DNA from: Myxococcus xanthus
Lineage (GTDB): Bacteria; Myxococcota; Myxococcia; Myxococcales; Myxococcaceae
Assembly: GCF_013116825.1 (NCBI RefSeq)
Contig: NZ_JABFNS010000050.1
Location: forward strand, 1-55,976
Reading direction: 5' to 3'
Length of the DNA: 55,976 nt
Shown here: positions 33,194-41,768 of the stretch, piece after piece
Layout of the letters: each line of letters begins with the position of its first letter
Position numbering within the stretch: position 1 is the first letter of the stretch
Program-made: the position numbers and the translations under genes
Notes under the pieces: model-generated
Told to the model about the DNA's origin: nothing
The model's database searches: none
Seen by the model: the letters and a program-made list of their open reading frames with translations, nothing else

Positions 33194-34140
33194 CGCCCAC
33201 CTCCCGTGAGCAGCCAGCCCAAGGCCAGCACCGCCAGCAGCGCCACCAAGGCGGACAGCACCTTCCACGAAGAGATGGGGGCCTCGCCATGGACGGCCCC
33301 CGTCTGCCCGTTGACGAGCACCCGCAGCGGCGGCGCGTCCTCCGCGTACCTCACCGCCAACACCCAGACGGGCAGCAGGCACACGTCGAGCGCCTCCCAG
33401 TCCAGCCGGGACTGATGCTCCAGGTCCCGGTGCGAGTCCCCCGGCATGAAGCGCGACAACAACCCGCCCACGCGCTCCACCGCTTCCTTCCGGGCCAGCG
33501 CCTGACACTGCGCCAGCGTGAGCGAGGGCTCCTCCGCCATCCAGCCGGAGATGAGCGCCGGGGTGTAGCGAGCCAGGCCGCGCAGGTCGAAGGGCTCCAG
33601 CGCCTCCAGCTCCGCGTTGTCCAGCCCCTTGGACGCGGTGACGAGCACGTCCGCCACGTAGCTGACCCGCTCGCCCTCCAGCGAACGCCACTCCGTGCGC
33701 GTCACGGTGCGCGTGCGCGTCACCCGCTTCCCGTTCTCCGTCGTCGTGTACGTCTCCGTCTCCTGGTAGTTCTCCCCGATGGAGGCGCGATAGCGCGCCT
33801 GCGCCAGCACGCTGTAGAGGTACGCGGGCACGTACACGCCTCGCACCTCGCCCGGCGCGGCGGAGCGGATGCCGGAGCGTGTGAAGCGGCTGCGCGAACG
33901 CAACCACCGCGCCACGTGCTCCTTCGCCGCCATGTGCGTGAGCGCGAAGCCCAGCGCGAAGACGGGCTCGGGCACACCAGGCACCGGAGGACGCTCCACC
34001 ACGGCGGGCGCGGCGCAGTAGGGACAGCGCGTGGTCCGCAGCGCGGGCTCCAACACCAGACGCGCGCCGCAGGACTGACACCCCAGGTGGAGCAACGGTC
34101 CGGCCACGGCGGACGGTGTCTGTTGAGACTGCTCGGCCAT
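33190..34140 (-). CDS. Zinc-ribbon membrane protein, paralogue A
   Basis: A 316-residue protein of the same type as its downstream neighbour, with one zinc ribbon (LGCQSCGARLV...TTRCPYCAAP, about res 21-45), a central domain (VRGVYVPAYLYSVLAQARY) and a C-terminal LRVLVNGQTGAVHGEAPIS segment before a TM helix (VLSALVALLAVLALGWLL). A Thr/Glu-rich insertion (YQETETYTTTENGKR) is particular to this copy. ATG 34140 is used because the Cys motif follows soon after; the open frame further upstream looks non-coding. The pair shares the unusual 'hGEAPIS' strand, which supports duplication and coupled expression. Confidence 0.78.
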   Translation of the reverse strand: MAEQSQQTPSAVAGPLLHLGCQSCGARLVLEPALRTTRCPYCAAPAVVERPPVPGVPEPVFALGFALTHMAAKEHVARWLRSRSRFTRSGIRSAAPGEVRGVYVPAYLYSVLAQARYRASIGENYQETETYTTTENGKRVTRTRTVTRTEWRSLEGERVSYVADVLVTASKGLDNAELEALEPFDLRGLARYTPALISGWMAEEPSLTLAQCQALARKEAVERVGGLLSRFMPGDSHRDLEHQSRLDWEALDVCLLPVWVLAVRYAEDAPPLRVLVNGQTGAVHGEAPISSWKVLSALVALLAVLALGWLLTGGGR

Positions 34141-34273
34141 CCCACCAGTCTTGGCGCACATGACCCGGGACGTCCATTCCGTCCGCCGGCCTGCCCTCCT
34201 GGCGTGCATGGCCGTTGGCCCGTTGCCGCGAGCCCGTGCCGTCACGAACGTAGCGTGACGGAGGGAATCCATC

Positions 34274-34582
34274 ATGGCTCAGCGCGACAAGCAGCAACAG
34301 CCGGGCATCCAGCCACCCGAGGATTACTACGGCCGTACAGAGGAACCGCGGCAACACGCTCCCGAAACAGAAGAGCGCGAAGAGAAGCGCGACCCGGCGG
34401 ACGCCGCCGAGTCACCGGAAGGCACGTATCGCATGCGCACCATCGACCCGACGGAGCGCACGCCCGGCGCCATCCTGGATGAGATTGGGGATGGGGATGG
34501 TCCGCGCAGCGACGCCGGCACCAACCCGTTGCCCGACACCTACTGGAGCGCCTACCCCTACGGCGAACCCCAGAGGGAGTGA
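34274..34582 (+). CDS. Small acidic hydrophilic hypothetical protein
   Basis: A 102-residue, highly charged protein (RTEEPRQHAPETEEREEKRD, then DPTERTPGAILDEIGDGDG) ending in a Tyr/Pro-rich stretch (YWSAYPYGEPQRE). It is probably disordered. GGAGG upstream of the ATG (near 34260) supports translation. No family is recognised. It has its own promoter region, shared divergently with the zinc-ribbon pair. Confidence 0.65.
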   Translation: MAQRDKQQQPGIQPPEDYYGRTEEPRQHAPETEEREEKRDPADAAESPEGTYRMRTIDPTERTPGAILDEIGDGDGPRSDAGTNPLPDTYWSAYPYGEPQRE

Positions 34583-34660
34583 GCCCTCGCGCCGCCCAAT
34601 GCATGTCAGCCCCCCTCTGTACTGTGTGCTCATTCGCCAGCACCCAGGGGGAGCGATTCC

Positions 34661-35344
34661 ATGGCGGAAACCCGTGAACTGCCGCGTGTGTCCGTGAACA
34701 AGTTGGGCGAGTACCTCGTCGCCACGCCCGCGCGTCGCAAGCGCATCATCCACGACCAGAAGCACCCGCCGGAGCAGCAGTACCTGCGCTACCCGGAGGC
34801 GTCGCATGCGATTACGGACTTCCTCTGCCGGGGCATGGACCTGTCCATCCTCCGTGAGCACCAGCGCCGCTTCGCGTGCAGCGTGCCCCAGACGGAGTTC
34901 GAGGCGCAGCGGCTGCAGCTGTGCTCGGAGGCGCTCGAGCGCTTCGCGGACCTGGTGCCCTGGTTGGATTTGGAGGAGACGCTCATCAGCGCGGTGGGCG
35001 CGGAGCCTCCCGTGCTGGAGGTGGCGGGCGTCACCATCAGCGTGCGGCCGGAGGTCGTGCTCCAGCGCATGGACAGACATGGCAACGCGCGCGTGGGCCT
35101 GATGAAGCTGTACTTCTCCAAGCACCAGCCGCTGGATGAGCGCTCAGGGCAGTACATCGGCACGCTGCTCCAGCGCTTCACCGAGCAGCACCTGTGCCCG
35201 CTGGGCCCGTGTGACCACCGCCTCATCCAGGTGGTGGACGTCTTCGCGGGGACGGTCTTCACCGCGCCGCGGGCGCACATCCGGCGGCTGAGCGACGTGG
35301 TGCTCGCCTGCGAGGAAATCGCGGAGCGCTGGTCCGTCCACTGA
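34661..35344 (+). CDS. Conserved-looking hypothetical protein
   Basis: A 227-residue soluble protein. The N-terminal NKLGEYLVATPARRKRIIHD reads like a conserved basic helical motif. The centre has a helical segment with RRFACSVPQTEFE, and the second half alternates strands and helices (VTISVRPEVVLQRM, VGLMKLYFSKHQPLDERSGQY, RLIQVVDVFAGTVFTAP). The order of a strand ending R-P-E and another ending L-M-K faintly recalls PD-(D/E)xK nucleases, but key acids are not convincing. GGGGGAG upstream of the ATG supports the start. The function is unknown. Confidence 0.72.
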   Translation: MAETRELPRVSVNKLGEYLVATPARRKRIIHDQKHPPEQQYLRYPEASHAITDFLCRGMDLSILREHQRRFACSVPQTEFEAQRLQLCSEALERFADLVPWLDLEETLISAVGAEPPVLEVAGVTISVRPEVVLQRMDRHGNARVGLMKLYFSKHQPLDERSGQYIGTLLQRFTEQHLCPLGPCDHRLIQVVDVFAGTVFTAPRAHIRRLSDVVLACEEIAERWSVH

Positions 35345-35476
35345 CGCGGCGAGCCATGGGCTCGGGTGCAATGCTCAACGAAGCCACCGCCTGGGGCAAC
35401 GCGAGGGTGGACACGTCGGAGGACTTCATCGAAATCGAGGGTCCTGCTTCGTGCCACCCGAACCCCAGGGAGTTCC

Positions 35477-36697
35477 ATGAGCACCGAGAACGCCGCCCCC
35501 ACCCTCTCCACGCGCGACTTCATCGACCTGGAGGAGCGGTATGGCGCGCACAACTACCACCCGCTGGACCTCGTCATCGAGCGGGGCGAGGGCTGCTGGG
35601 TTCATGACGTGGAGGGCCGCAAGTACCTGGACTGCCTGAGCGCGTACTCGGCGGTGAACCAGGGACACTGTCACCCGCGCATCCTGGAGACGCTGCGCGA
35701 GCAGGCCGCGAAGGTGACGCTGACGTCACGGGCCTTCCGCAACGACCAGCTTCCGCACCTCTACAAGGCGCTGCGCGAGCTGTCTGGATTGAGCCGCGCG
35801 CTGCCGATGAACTCCGGCGCGGAGGCGTGCGAGACGGCCATCAAGCTGGCGCGCAAGTGGGGCTACACCGTCAAGGGCATCCCCGAGGACCAGGCGGAGG
35901 TCATCGTCTTCGCGAACAACTTCCACGGGCGCACCATCAGCCTCATCAGCTTCTCCACCGTGCGGAGCTACCGGCAGGGCTTCGGCCCCTTCACGCCCGG
36001 CTTCACCGTGGTGCCCTACGACGACGTGGAGGCGGTGCGGCGCGCCATCACCCCCAACACCTGCGCCCTCCTGATGGAGCCCATCCAGGCGGAGGCCGGC
36101 GTGTTGATTCCGCGCGACGGCTACCTGAAGCAGGTGGCCGAGCTCTGCAAGCAGCACCGCGTGCTGTTCATGGTGGATGAAATCCAGACGGGCCTGGGGC
36201 GCACCGGGAAGACGTTCGCCTTCCAGCACGAGGACGTGCGGCCGGACGTCATCGTGGTGGGCAAGGCGCTGTCGGGCGGCTTCTACCCGGTGTCCGCCGT
36301 CATGGCGGATGACGAGGTCATGGGCGTGCTCCGTCCCGGCGAGCACGGCAGCACCTACGGCGGCAATCCGCTGGGCTGCGCCGTGGCGCGCACCGCCCTG
36401 GACGTGCTGCGCGACGAGCGCCTGGTGGAGCGCTCCGCCGAGCTGGGCACGTCGTTCCTGGCCATGCTGAAGACGCTGAAGAACCGCCACATCGTGGAGG
36501 TGCGCGGACGGGGGCTGATGATTGGCGTGGCGCTGGACATCTCCGCGCGGCCCGCCTGCGAGGCGTTGATGAAGGAAGGCGTGCTCTGCAAGGAGACGCA
36601 CGACTCCGTCATCCGCCTCACGCCGCCGCTCATCGTCACCCAGGCCGAGCTGGACTGGGCCTTCGAGCGCATCAAGAAGGTCATCGAGGCGCTGTAG
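35477..36697 (+). CDS. rocD: Ornithine aminotransferase
   Basis: A 406-residue class III PLP aminotransferase that converts ornithine plus 2-oxoglutarate to glutamate semialdehyde and glutamate (arginine breakdown, proline link). Diagnostic stretches are GAHNYHPLDLVIERGEG, YSAVNQGHCHP, MNSGAEACETAIK, NNFHGRT, VDEIQTGLGRTGK (Asp234 pairs with the pyridine N) and VGKALSGGFYPVSAV with the Schiff-base Lys263; GSTYGGNPLG closes the site. The length matches bacterial RocD. ATG 35477 has GGGAG upstream. It is a single gene with no obvious partner. Confidence 0.93.
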   Translation: MSTENAAPTLSTRDFIDLEERYGAHNYHPLDLVIERGEGCWVHDVEGRKYLDCLSAYSAVNQGHCHPRILETLREQAAKVTLTSRAFRNDQLPHLYKALRELSGLSRALPMNSGAEACETAIKLARKWGYTVKGIPEDQAEVIVFANNFHGRTISLISFSTVRSYRQGFGPFTPGFTVVPYDDVEAVRRAITPNTCALLMEPIQAEAGVLIPRDGYLKQVAELCKQHRVLFMVDEIQTGLGRTGKTFAFQHEDVRPDVIVVGKALSGGFYPVSAVMADDEVMGVLRPGEHGSTYGGNPLGCAVARTALDVLRDERLVERSAELGTSFLAMLKTLKNRHIVEVRGRGLMIGVALDISARPACEALMKEGVLCKETHDSVIRLTPPLIVTQAELDWAFERIKKVIEAL

Positions 36698-36835
36698 TCC
36701 CAGCGCCTCCCGGGCGCGCGAGCGACCGCGTGCCTGGGACGGCCGCACCGGGGCCTCGGTTGCCCAGGCGTGTCGCCTTCCACACCGTGTTGGAAACAGC
36801 GCGCGGCCTGGGGCGCTGCGACAGGACGGTGGCCG

Positions 36836-37780
36836 GTGCTCGAAAGCCTCTGGGACAGGCGTGCGCTGCTCGTATCGGGCAAGGGCGGCGTGGGGAAGAC
36901 GACGCTGGCGGCGGCGCTGGCCGTGGCCGCCGCGCGCGCGGGCCGCACCGTGCTGCTGGCGGAGCTGGCGCCAGAGGAGGACGGGCCTTCGCCCCTGGCG
37001 GCGCGCGTGGGGGCGCGCCAGGCGGGGCCGCAGGTGACGCGGGTGCGTCCCGGGCTCCACTTCGTGCGGCTGTCCGCATCGGAAGGGCACCGGCACTTCC
37101 TGGAGCGCGCCCTGCCCGCGCGCTGGCTGGCCGACGCCGCGCTGCGCACCCGCGCCCTGCGCCGCTTCCTGGAAGCAGGGCCCGCGCTCCGGGAGATGGG
37201 GCTGATGTACCAGCTGCTGGCCCTGCTCCGGCGCACGCGGCCGGATGGACGCTTCGTCCACCCGCTGACCGTCGTCGACCTGCCCGCCACGGGGCACGCG
37301 CTGGCGCTGGCCGCCCTTCCCCAGCGCGTGCTGTCCCTGATGCCCGGGGGGCCCATCGGACGCGACGTGCGGATGGGGCTCGACTTCCTCCAGGATGCGA
37401 CGCGCACCGCGGTGGTCCTCACCAGCCTGCCGGAGCCGCTGCCCGTCAGCGAGGCGCTCACCGTGGCCGCCGAGCTGCGCCGGCTGGAGCTGCCGCTGTC
37501 CGTGGCCGTCCTCAACCGGATGCCGGAGGACCCCTTCACGCCCGAGTCCCGCGCCGCCCTGCACCGGATGTTCGCCGCGCACGGGCCGCACCAGGGGTGG
37601 CGTGAGCTGGAGCGGCTGGAGCGGGCCCGGGCCGCCTCCGTCCGGCTGTCACGCACGCTGCGCGCGCCGCTGCTGCCCCTGCCGGAACTCCACGCCACGG
37701 GCCCCGCGCTGGTCGAGGCACTGGCGGAGGGCTTCGCACCCCACCCGGAGCACGCGCCCTGGCAGGAGGCCCTGCCGTGA
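36836..37780 (+). CDS. ArsA/Get3-type ATPase, subunit A of a pair
   Basis: A 314-residue P-loop ATPase. Deviant Walker A GKGGVGKTTLA, with the signature Lys of the ArsA/Get3/MinD class, and switch II region VVDLPATGHALALA. It lacks the usual switch I D-P-A motif; ELAPEEDGPS stands at that place. The length is that of a single ArsA half. The GTG at 36836 (LESLWDRRALLVSGKGG) is the preferred start since it begins the fold; the frame is open to 36770. The second ATPase begins 52 nt after the stop. Such pairs probably form a heterodimer; the cargo (anion, tail-anchored or other membrane protein) is unknown. Confidence 0.85.
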   Translation: MLESLWDRRALLVSGKGGVGKTTLAAALAVAAARAGRTVLLAELAPEEDGPSPLAARVGARQAGPQVTRVRPGLHFVRLSASEGHRHFLERALPARWLADAALRTRALRRFLEAGPALREMGLMYQLLALLRRTRPDGRFVHPLTVVDLPATGHALALAALPQRVLSLMPGGPIGRDVRMGLDFLQDATRTAVVLTSLPEPLPVSEALTVAAELRRLELPLSVAVLNRMPEDPFTPESRAALHRMFAAHGPHQGWRELERLERARAASVRLSRTLRAPLLPLPELHATGPALVEALAEGFAPHPEHAPWQEALP

Positions 37781-37832
37781 GCCCTGGACCGCATGGCGGT
37801 GCGCCCCGGCGCGTGTCAAAGGGGCGCACGCC

Positions 37833-38957
37833 GTGAGCGCGGGCGACCTGCGCCGGCTGCTGCGTGACAAGCGCATCGTCGTCCTGTGTGGCGCGGGCGG
37901 CGTGGGCAAGACGACGACGGCGGCGGCCCTGGGCGTGGCCGCCGCGCGCGCGGGACGGCGGGTGCTGGTGCTCACCATCGACCCGGCGCGCAGGCTCGCG
38001 GAGACCATGGGGCTCCAAGAGAGCGGCCCCGAGCCCACGTCGATTCCCCCCGAGCGCCTCTTCGCCGACGGCCCCCGGGGCACGGGCCTCCTCGACGTGT
38101 GGATGCTGGACCCGCGCGCCATCTTCGAGCGCATGGTGCACCGGCTGGCCCCCACGCCCGAGGCGGCGCGAGCGATTGTCGACCACCGCCTCTACCGCTT
38201 CCTGTCGGAGCTGGTGGCGGGCGTGCAGGAGTACGCCGCCGCCGAGGCCCTGGACGACTTCCTCACGGACGGCCGTTACGAGCTCATCCTGCTGGACACG
38301 CCGCCCAGCCGGCACGCGCTGGACTTCCTGGACGCGCCTGGCCGGCTGACGCGCTTCCTGGACGAACGCATCGTGTCGCTGTTCGGCCCGGAGAAGCGGG
38401 CGCGCGGCGGGCGGCTGTGGCACGGCGCGCAGGCGGTGGTGGACCACGTCCTGACGGGCATCTTCGGCGCGGGCTTCACCCAGGAGATGCGCGGCTTCAT
38501 CGGCGCCTTCGGCGGCCTCTTCTCCGGCATGCGGCTGCACACGGAGCGGCTGCACCAGCGGTTGGCGTCGCCGGACGCGGCCTTCCTGCTGGTGACCTCC
38601 CCCGAACCCGCCTCGCTGCGCGAGGCCACCTGGCTCCGCGAGACGCTGGCCGCGCGGGGCCTGCCCTTCGCGGGCTATGTGCTGAACCGGAGCTGGGCCC
38701 ATGACGACGCGCTCGCGGCGCCGGAGGCACTGCTGGAGCACACGGGAGGCGACCGCCACGCGGAGGACGCGGTGGCGGCGCTGGCCCGCCTGGCCTCGGT
38801 GGAGCAGGCGCGGGCCCAGGCCCACCGTGGCGTGCTCGACCGCCTCACCCGGCACCTTCCCTCGGGGACGCTCGCGGTGGCCGCGCCGGACGCGGGCGCG
38901 GAGCTGGAGGAATTCAGCGGACTGGTGCGCCTGGGTGACGCGCTGACCGCGGGGTGA
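37833..38957 (+). CDS. ArsA/Get3-type ATPase, subunit B of a pair
   Basis: A 374-residue P-loop ATPase. The P-loop is CGAGGVGKTTTAAA, where the signature Lys of the deviant Walker A is Ala. In contrast to its neighbour it keeps switch I TIDPARRLAETMG and a strong switch II LLDTPPSRHALDFL. The C-lobe includes the hydrophobic GFIGAFGGLFSGM region, reminiscent of Get3 substrate-groove helices. GTG 37833 (VSAGDLRRLLRDKRIVVL) is chosen from the fold boundary. With the upstream copy it would make an asymmetric dimer, comparable to the paired ArsA-like ATPases of actinobacteria. Confidence 0.87.
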   Translation: MSAGDLRRLLRDKRIVVLCGAGGVGKTTTAAALGVAAARAGRRVLVLTIDPARRLAETMGLQESGPEPTSIPPERLFADGPRGTGLLDVWMLDPRAIFERMVHRLAPTPEAARAIVDHRLYRFLSELVAGVQEYAAAEALDDFLTDGRYELILLDTPPSRHALDFLDAPGRLTRFLDERIVSLFGPEKRARGGRLWHGAQAVVDHVLTGIFGAGFTQEMRGFIGAFGGLFSGMRLHTERLHQRLASPDAAFLLVTSPEPASLREATWLRETLAARGLPFAGYVLNRSWAHDDALAAPEALLEHTGGDRHAEDAVAALARLASVEQARAQAHRGVLDRLTRHLPSGTLAVAAPDAGAELEEFSGLVRLGDALTAG

Positions 38958-39067
38958 GGAACGCCAGGGCGGGACGGGCACCCGCTCGCCTGGACGCCCG
39001 CACCTTGGAGGCACGCGGCCTCACCACCAGCGTTGCAGTTTGAACCCGACGTCGCCCGAGGAGAGTC

Positions 39068-40270
39068 ATGGCCCACAGAAGCATGGACAACGGCAGGGAC
39101 GAAACCCACCGCGAGGCGGACGTGGCGCCTCCAGGCTCGCGTGAGCGCGCCGAGTCCGACCTCACCGGCTGGAACCCCGCCCGCGACGAGGAGTCCTCCA
39201 CCCGGCAGGGCCGCTACTACCGCGCGGCGACGATGCGCATGGCCCTGCCGCGCACCCAGGTGGACGACGGGCCTCGCGAGGACGTGTACGGCACGCCCCC
39301 GGAGGACAGCGGCCCCTACGGCCGGGATGACCGGGACAGCCGCTATGCCACCGGCTGGGGCCCCCGGCACGACACCGGGGAACAGGACGTCGAGCTCTCC
39401 CGCCAACGCGCCGACTACCGCCCCTGGGACCGCTCCGGCTACGGCGGCGGTGGCGGCGAGCCCTCCCGCACCCAGCCTCCCCAGGGGGAGCCCTACCGCG
39501 ACGTGCGCTTCCACGGCCGTGAACGCGGCGCGCATGGCGAAGAGCGCCATGGCGACGCGCGCCCCCGCTACCGGATGGACCGGAGCACCTCCCCCGGCGC
39601 GGGCCGAGACGAGGCGAGCACCCACCGCGGAGAAGGCGCGGCGTCCGCATGGGCCCGTGACGAAGCGAGCACCCAACGCCGGGCAGGAACAGGCGCGCCT
39701 TCGCTCACCGGCGCACGGCGTGACGGCGCGAGCACCCAGGTCTACACCGCCGTCGCGGGCCACTCCGAGGCGAGCACCTCCCGCCGGGACGGCCGCGCCC
39801 GCACCGGCCGCTGGCATCACGAGGCCCTGCTGGCCCGCGAGGTGATGACGCGCAACGTGCGCACGGCGCGCCCGGAGAGTCCGCTGCGGGACATCGCGCG
39901 AATCATGAAGGACGAGTCCTGCGGCGTCGTCCCCATCGTGGACGAGCGGGGCCGGCTGGTGGGCATCGTCACCGACCGGGACCTGGTGGTCCGCGCCTTC
40001 ACCGGGGGCCGCTCGCCGGAACAACTCCGCGCGTCCGACGTGATGACGGATGACGTGGAGGCCGTCACGCCGGACGACACGCTCCATGACGTCATCGGGC
40101 TGATGGGGCGCCGTCAGCTGCGCCGCATCCCCGTAGTGGAGCGCGACGACAGCATCGTGGGCATCATCTCCCTGGGAGACATCGCCCTGCGCGCCGACCA
40201 CGACGAGGAGCTGCAACAAGCCCTGGAGCGCATCTCCTCCAAGCGCTCCTTCTGGAGCCAGCTCGGCTGA
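39068..40270 (+). CDS. CBS-pair protein with long disordered N-terminus
   Basis: A 400-residue protein. The C-terminal ~140 residues form a CBS pair (VMTRNVRTARPESPLRDIARIM, VPIVDERGRLVGIVTDRDLV, then VMTDDVEAVTPDDTLHDVI, IPVVERDDSIVGIISLGDIA), a module that senses adenine nucleotides. The first ~250 residues are charged, Gly/Arg/Tyr-rich and probably disordered, with four copies of a D/S-E/G-A-S-T motif (DEASTHR, DEASTQR, DGASTQV, SEASTSR). GAGGAGAG precedes the ATG. It is a single gene; a nucleotide-responsive regulator or stress protein is inferred. Confidence 0.85.
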   Translation: MAHRSMDNGRDETHREADVAPPGSRERAESDLTGWNPARDEESSTRQGRYYRAATMRMALPRTQVDDGPREDVYGTPPEDSGPYGRDDRDSRYATGWGPRHDTGEQDVELSRQRADYRPWDRSGYGGGGGEPSRTQPPQGEPYRDVRFHGRERGAHGEERHGDARPRYRMDRSTSPGAGRDEASTHRGEGAASAWARDEASTQRRAGTGAPSLTGARRDGASTQVYTAVAGHSEASTSRRDGRARTGRWHHEALLAREVMTRNVRTARPESPLRDIARIMKDESCGVVPIVDERGRLVGIVTDRDLVVRAFTGGRSPEQLRASDVMTDDVEAVTPDDTLHDVIGLMGRRQLRRIPVVERDDSIVGIISLGDIALRADHDEELQQALERISSKRSFWSQLG

Positions 40271-40337
40271 GCGATGCCGCGTTCCCATCCGGTGCGGGCG
40301 GGGCCTGTGTCTGGCCCACCCGCGCCCGGCGCATGGC

Positions 40338-41156
40338 TCACGCCACGCCGGTCAGCACCACGGAGTCGCCCGTCTCAGACACCGTGAACTTCTTGAGGGG
40401 GCGGCTGGCCGGGCCCTGCGTCACCGCGCCTTCGCGCGTGAAGATGGACGCGTGGCAGGCGCAGAACAGGTCCGCCTCCTGCTCCCGGTAGTTCACCTCG
40501 CAGAAGGCGTGGGTGCACACGGAGTCCACCGCCGACAGCGAGCCGTCCTGCAAGCGGAACACGAAGATGCGCTTGCCGTACCCGGACGGCACCCCCGTCA
40601 CCGAGCCGCCCACGTCACGCAGTTGGGGAAACTGGCTGAGCGGGAACACCACCTGCCCGTTCACCGCGGCCGGGAAGTCGCTCTGGCCCGCGCGCAGGTT
40701 GATGCGCAGCACGCCCGTGTTCGGGTTGTACTCCGCCGCGAACGTCTGCAGCGGCACGGTGGCCGGCCGCTGGAGCACCGCGCCATCCGTGGCGCTGAAG
40801 CGCGACAGGTGGCAGGGGCAGATGACGTCCTTGCCGTCGAAGCCCAGCGGGCACCCCACGTGGGTGCACAGCGACGACAGCACGGAGAAGTCGTTCGGCG
40901 CGCCGTCGTCCTTGGAGTGAACCACCAACAGCGGCACCTCCTCCCCCGGGACGCGCACCGTCAACGCGCCGCCCACGGGCTCCAAATCCGGATAGCGCGA
41001 CACCAGGATGTCCACGGTCCCCTGCTCGCTGGCCGTGACGTCCGTCACCGGAGCGGGGTTGATGTCCGGCGCGCAGCCCGGCAGCGTCGCCGCCGCCGCG
41101 CTCGCCGCGCCTGTTCCCAGAATGCCCTTGAGGAATCCTCGTCGCGTCGAACTCAC
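40338..41156 (-). CDS. Tat-exported lipoprotein with two Rieske [2Fe-2S] domains
   Basis: A 272-residue protein with a twin-arginine signal (STRRGFLKGILG) that ends in a lipobox (LPGC, Cys28). Both Rieske domains look complete: domain 1 has CTHVGC...CPCH (about res 97-116) and domain 2 has CTHAFC...CACH (about res 216-238). Each Cys-His pair would bind one 2Fe-2S cluster, so the protein could carry two electrons on the outer face of the membrane. The ATG overlaps the stop of the yceI gene by 4 nt. It is the last gene of a three-gene redox operon with YceI and a b561-like cytochrome. Confidence 0.9.
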   Translation of the reverse strand: MSSTRRGFLKGILGTGAASAAAATLPGCAPDINPAPVTDVTASEQGTVDILVSRYPDLEPVGGALTVRVPGEEVPLLVVHSKDDGAPNDFSVLSSLCTHVGCPLGFDGKDVICPCHLSRFSATDGAVLQRPATVPLQTFAAEYNPNTGVLRINLRAGQSDFPAAVNGQVVFPLSQFPQLRDVGGSVTGVPSGYGKRIFVFRLQDGSLSAVDSVCTHAFCEVNYREQEADLFCACHASIFTREGAVTQGPASRPLKKFTVSETGDSVVLTGVA

Positions 41157-41731
41157 GTACCCTCCACCTCGAAGACCAGCTTGGGCTCCAGTACCAGGAC
41201 GTCGTCCACCTTCACCATCAACAGCGACGGGCGGTTGACGTTGTAGGCATCCAGGCTGATGTCGAAGCTGCCCTCGGCCACCGCCTCCTTCTCCGACTTG
41301 AACAGCACCGTCATCGGAATCTCCACGGTCTTCTTCACGCCGTGGAACGTCAGCTGGCCCTTCACCTTCACCGGCACCTTCGCCGGGAAGCTGGTCGGCG
41401 GCTTCACGCCGGTGGCCACGCCCTTGAAGTCGATGATGGGAAACCTGGCCGCGTCCGTCGTCTCCAGCATGTGCGCGTCGCGGTTGGCGTTGCCCGAATC
41501 GAAGTCCTTCACGTTGGCGCGCACCGCCACCTGGAGCGTTCCGTCCGGCAGCAGGCGGGCCTTGCCGTCGCTGGGCGGCGCCTTGCCCACCACCTCATGC
41601 AGCTTGTGCTTGAGCTTGTAGGTGAGCGAACTGGCGTCCTTCTTGACGCTATACGTGCGGGCCTGCGACTGCGCGACTGCGGGCAGCGCGAGCACCAGGG
41701 TGGCGATCAGGGCGATTCGTCGAGCAATCAC
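41153..41731 (-). CDS. YceI-family periplasmic protein
   Basis: A 192-residue protein with a signal peptide (ALIATLVLALPAVAQSQA) and the YceI lipocalin-like barrel: VKKDASSLTYKLKHKLHEV at the start, ANVKDFDSGNANRDAHM with the conserved N-R-D, FPIIDFKG, and the strand pair GQLTFHGVKKTVEIPM near the end. YceI proteins bind long isoprenoids such as quinones. It lies between a b561-like cytochrome gene and a Rieske gene on the same strand, which fits a quinone/electron-transfer role. Its stop overlaps the next ATG. Confidence 0.9.
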   Translation of the reverse strand: MIARRIALIATLVLALPAVAQSQARTYSVKKDASSLTYKLKHKLHEVVGKAPPSDGKARLLPDGTLQVAVRANVKDFDSGNANRDAHMLETTDAARFPIIDFKGVATGVKPPTSFPAKVPVKVKGQLTFHGVKKTVEIPMTVLFKSEKEAVAEGSFDISLDAYNVNRPSLLMVKVDDVLVLEPKLVFEVEGT

Positions 41732-41768
41732 GTCAACCTCCAGGGAACCACTACGAAAGGCAGGCGCT

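Noticed and set aside
34661-35344. PD-(D/E)xK nuclease
   Set aside because: The strand order is suggestive, but the acidic residues and the final x-K do not fit well. Left as hypothetical.
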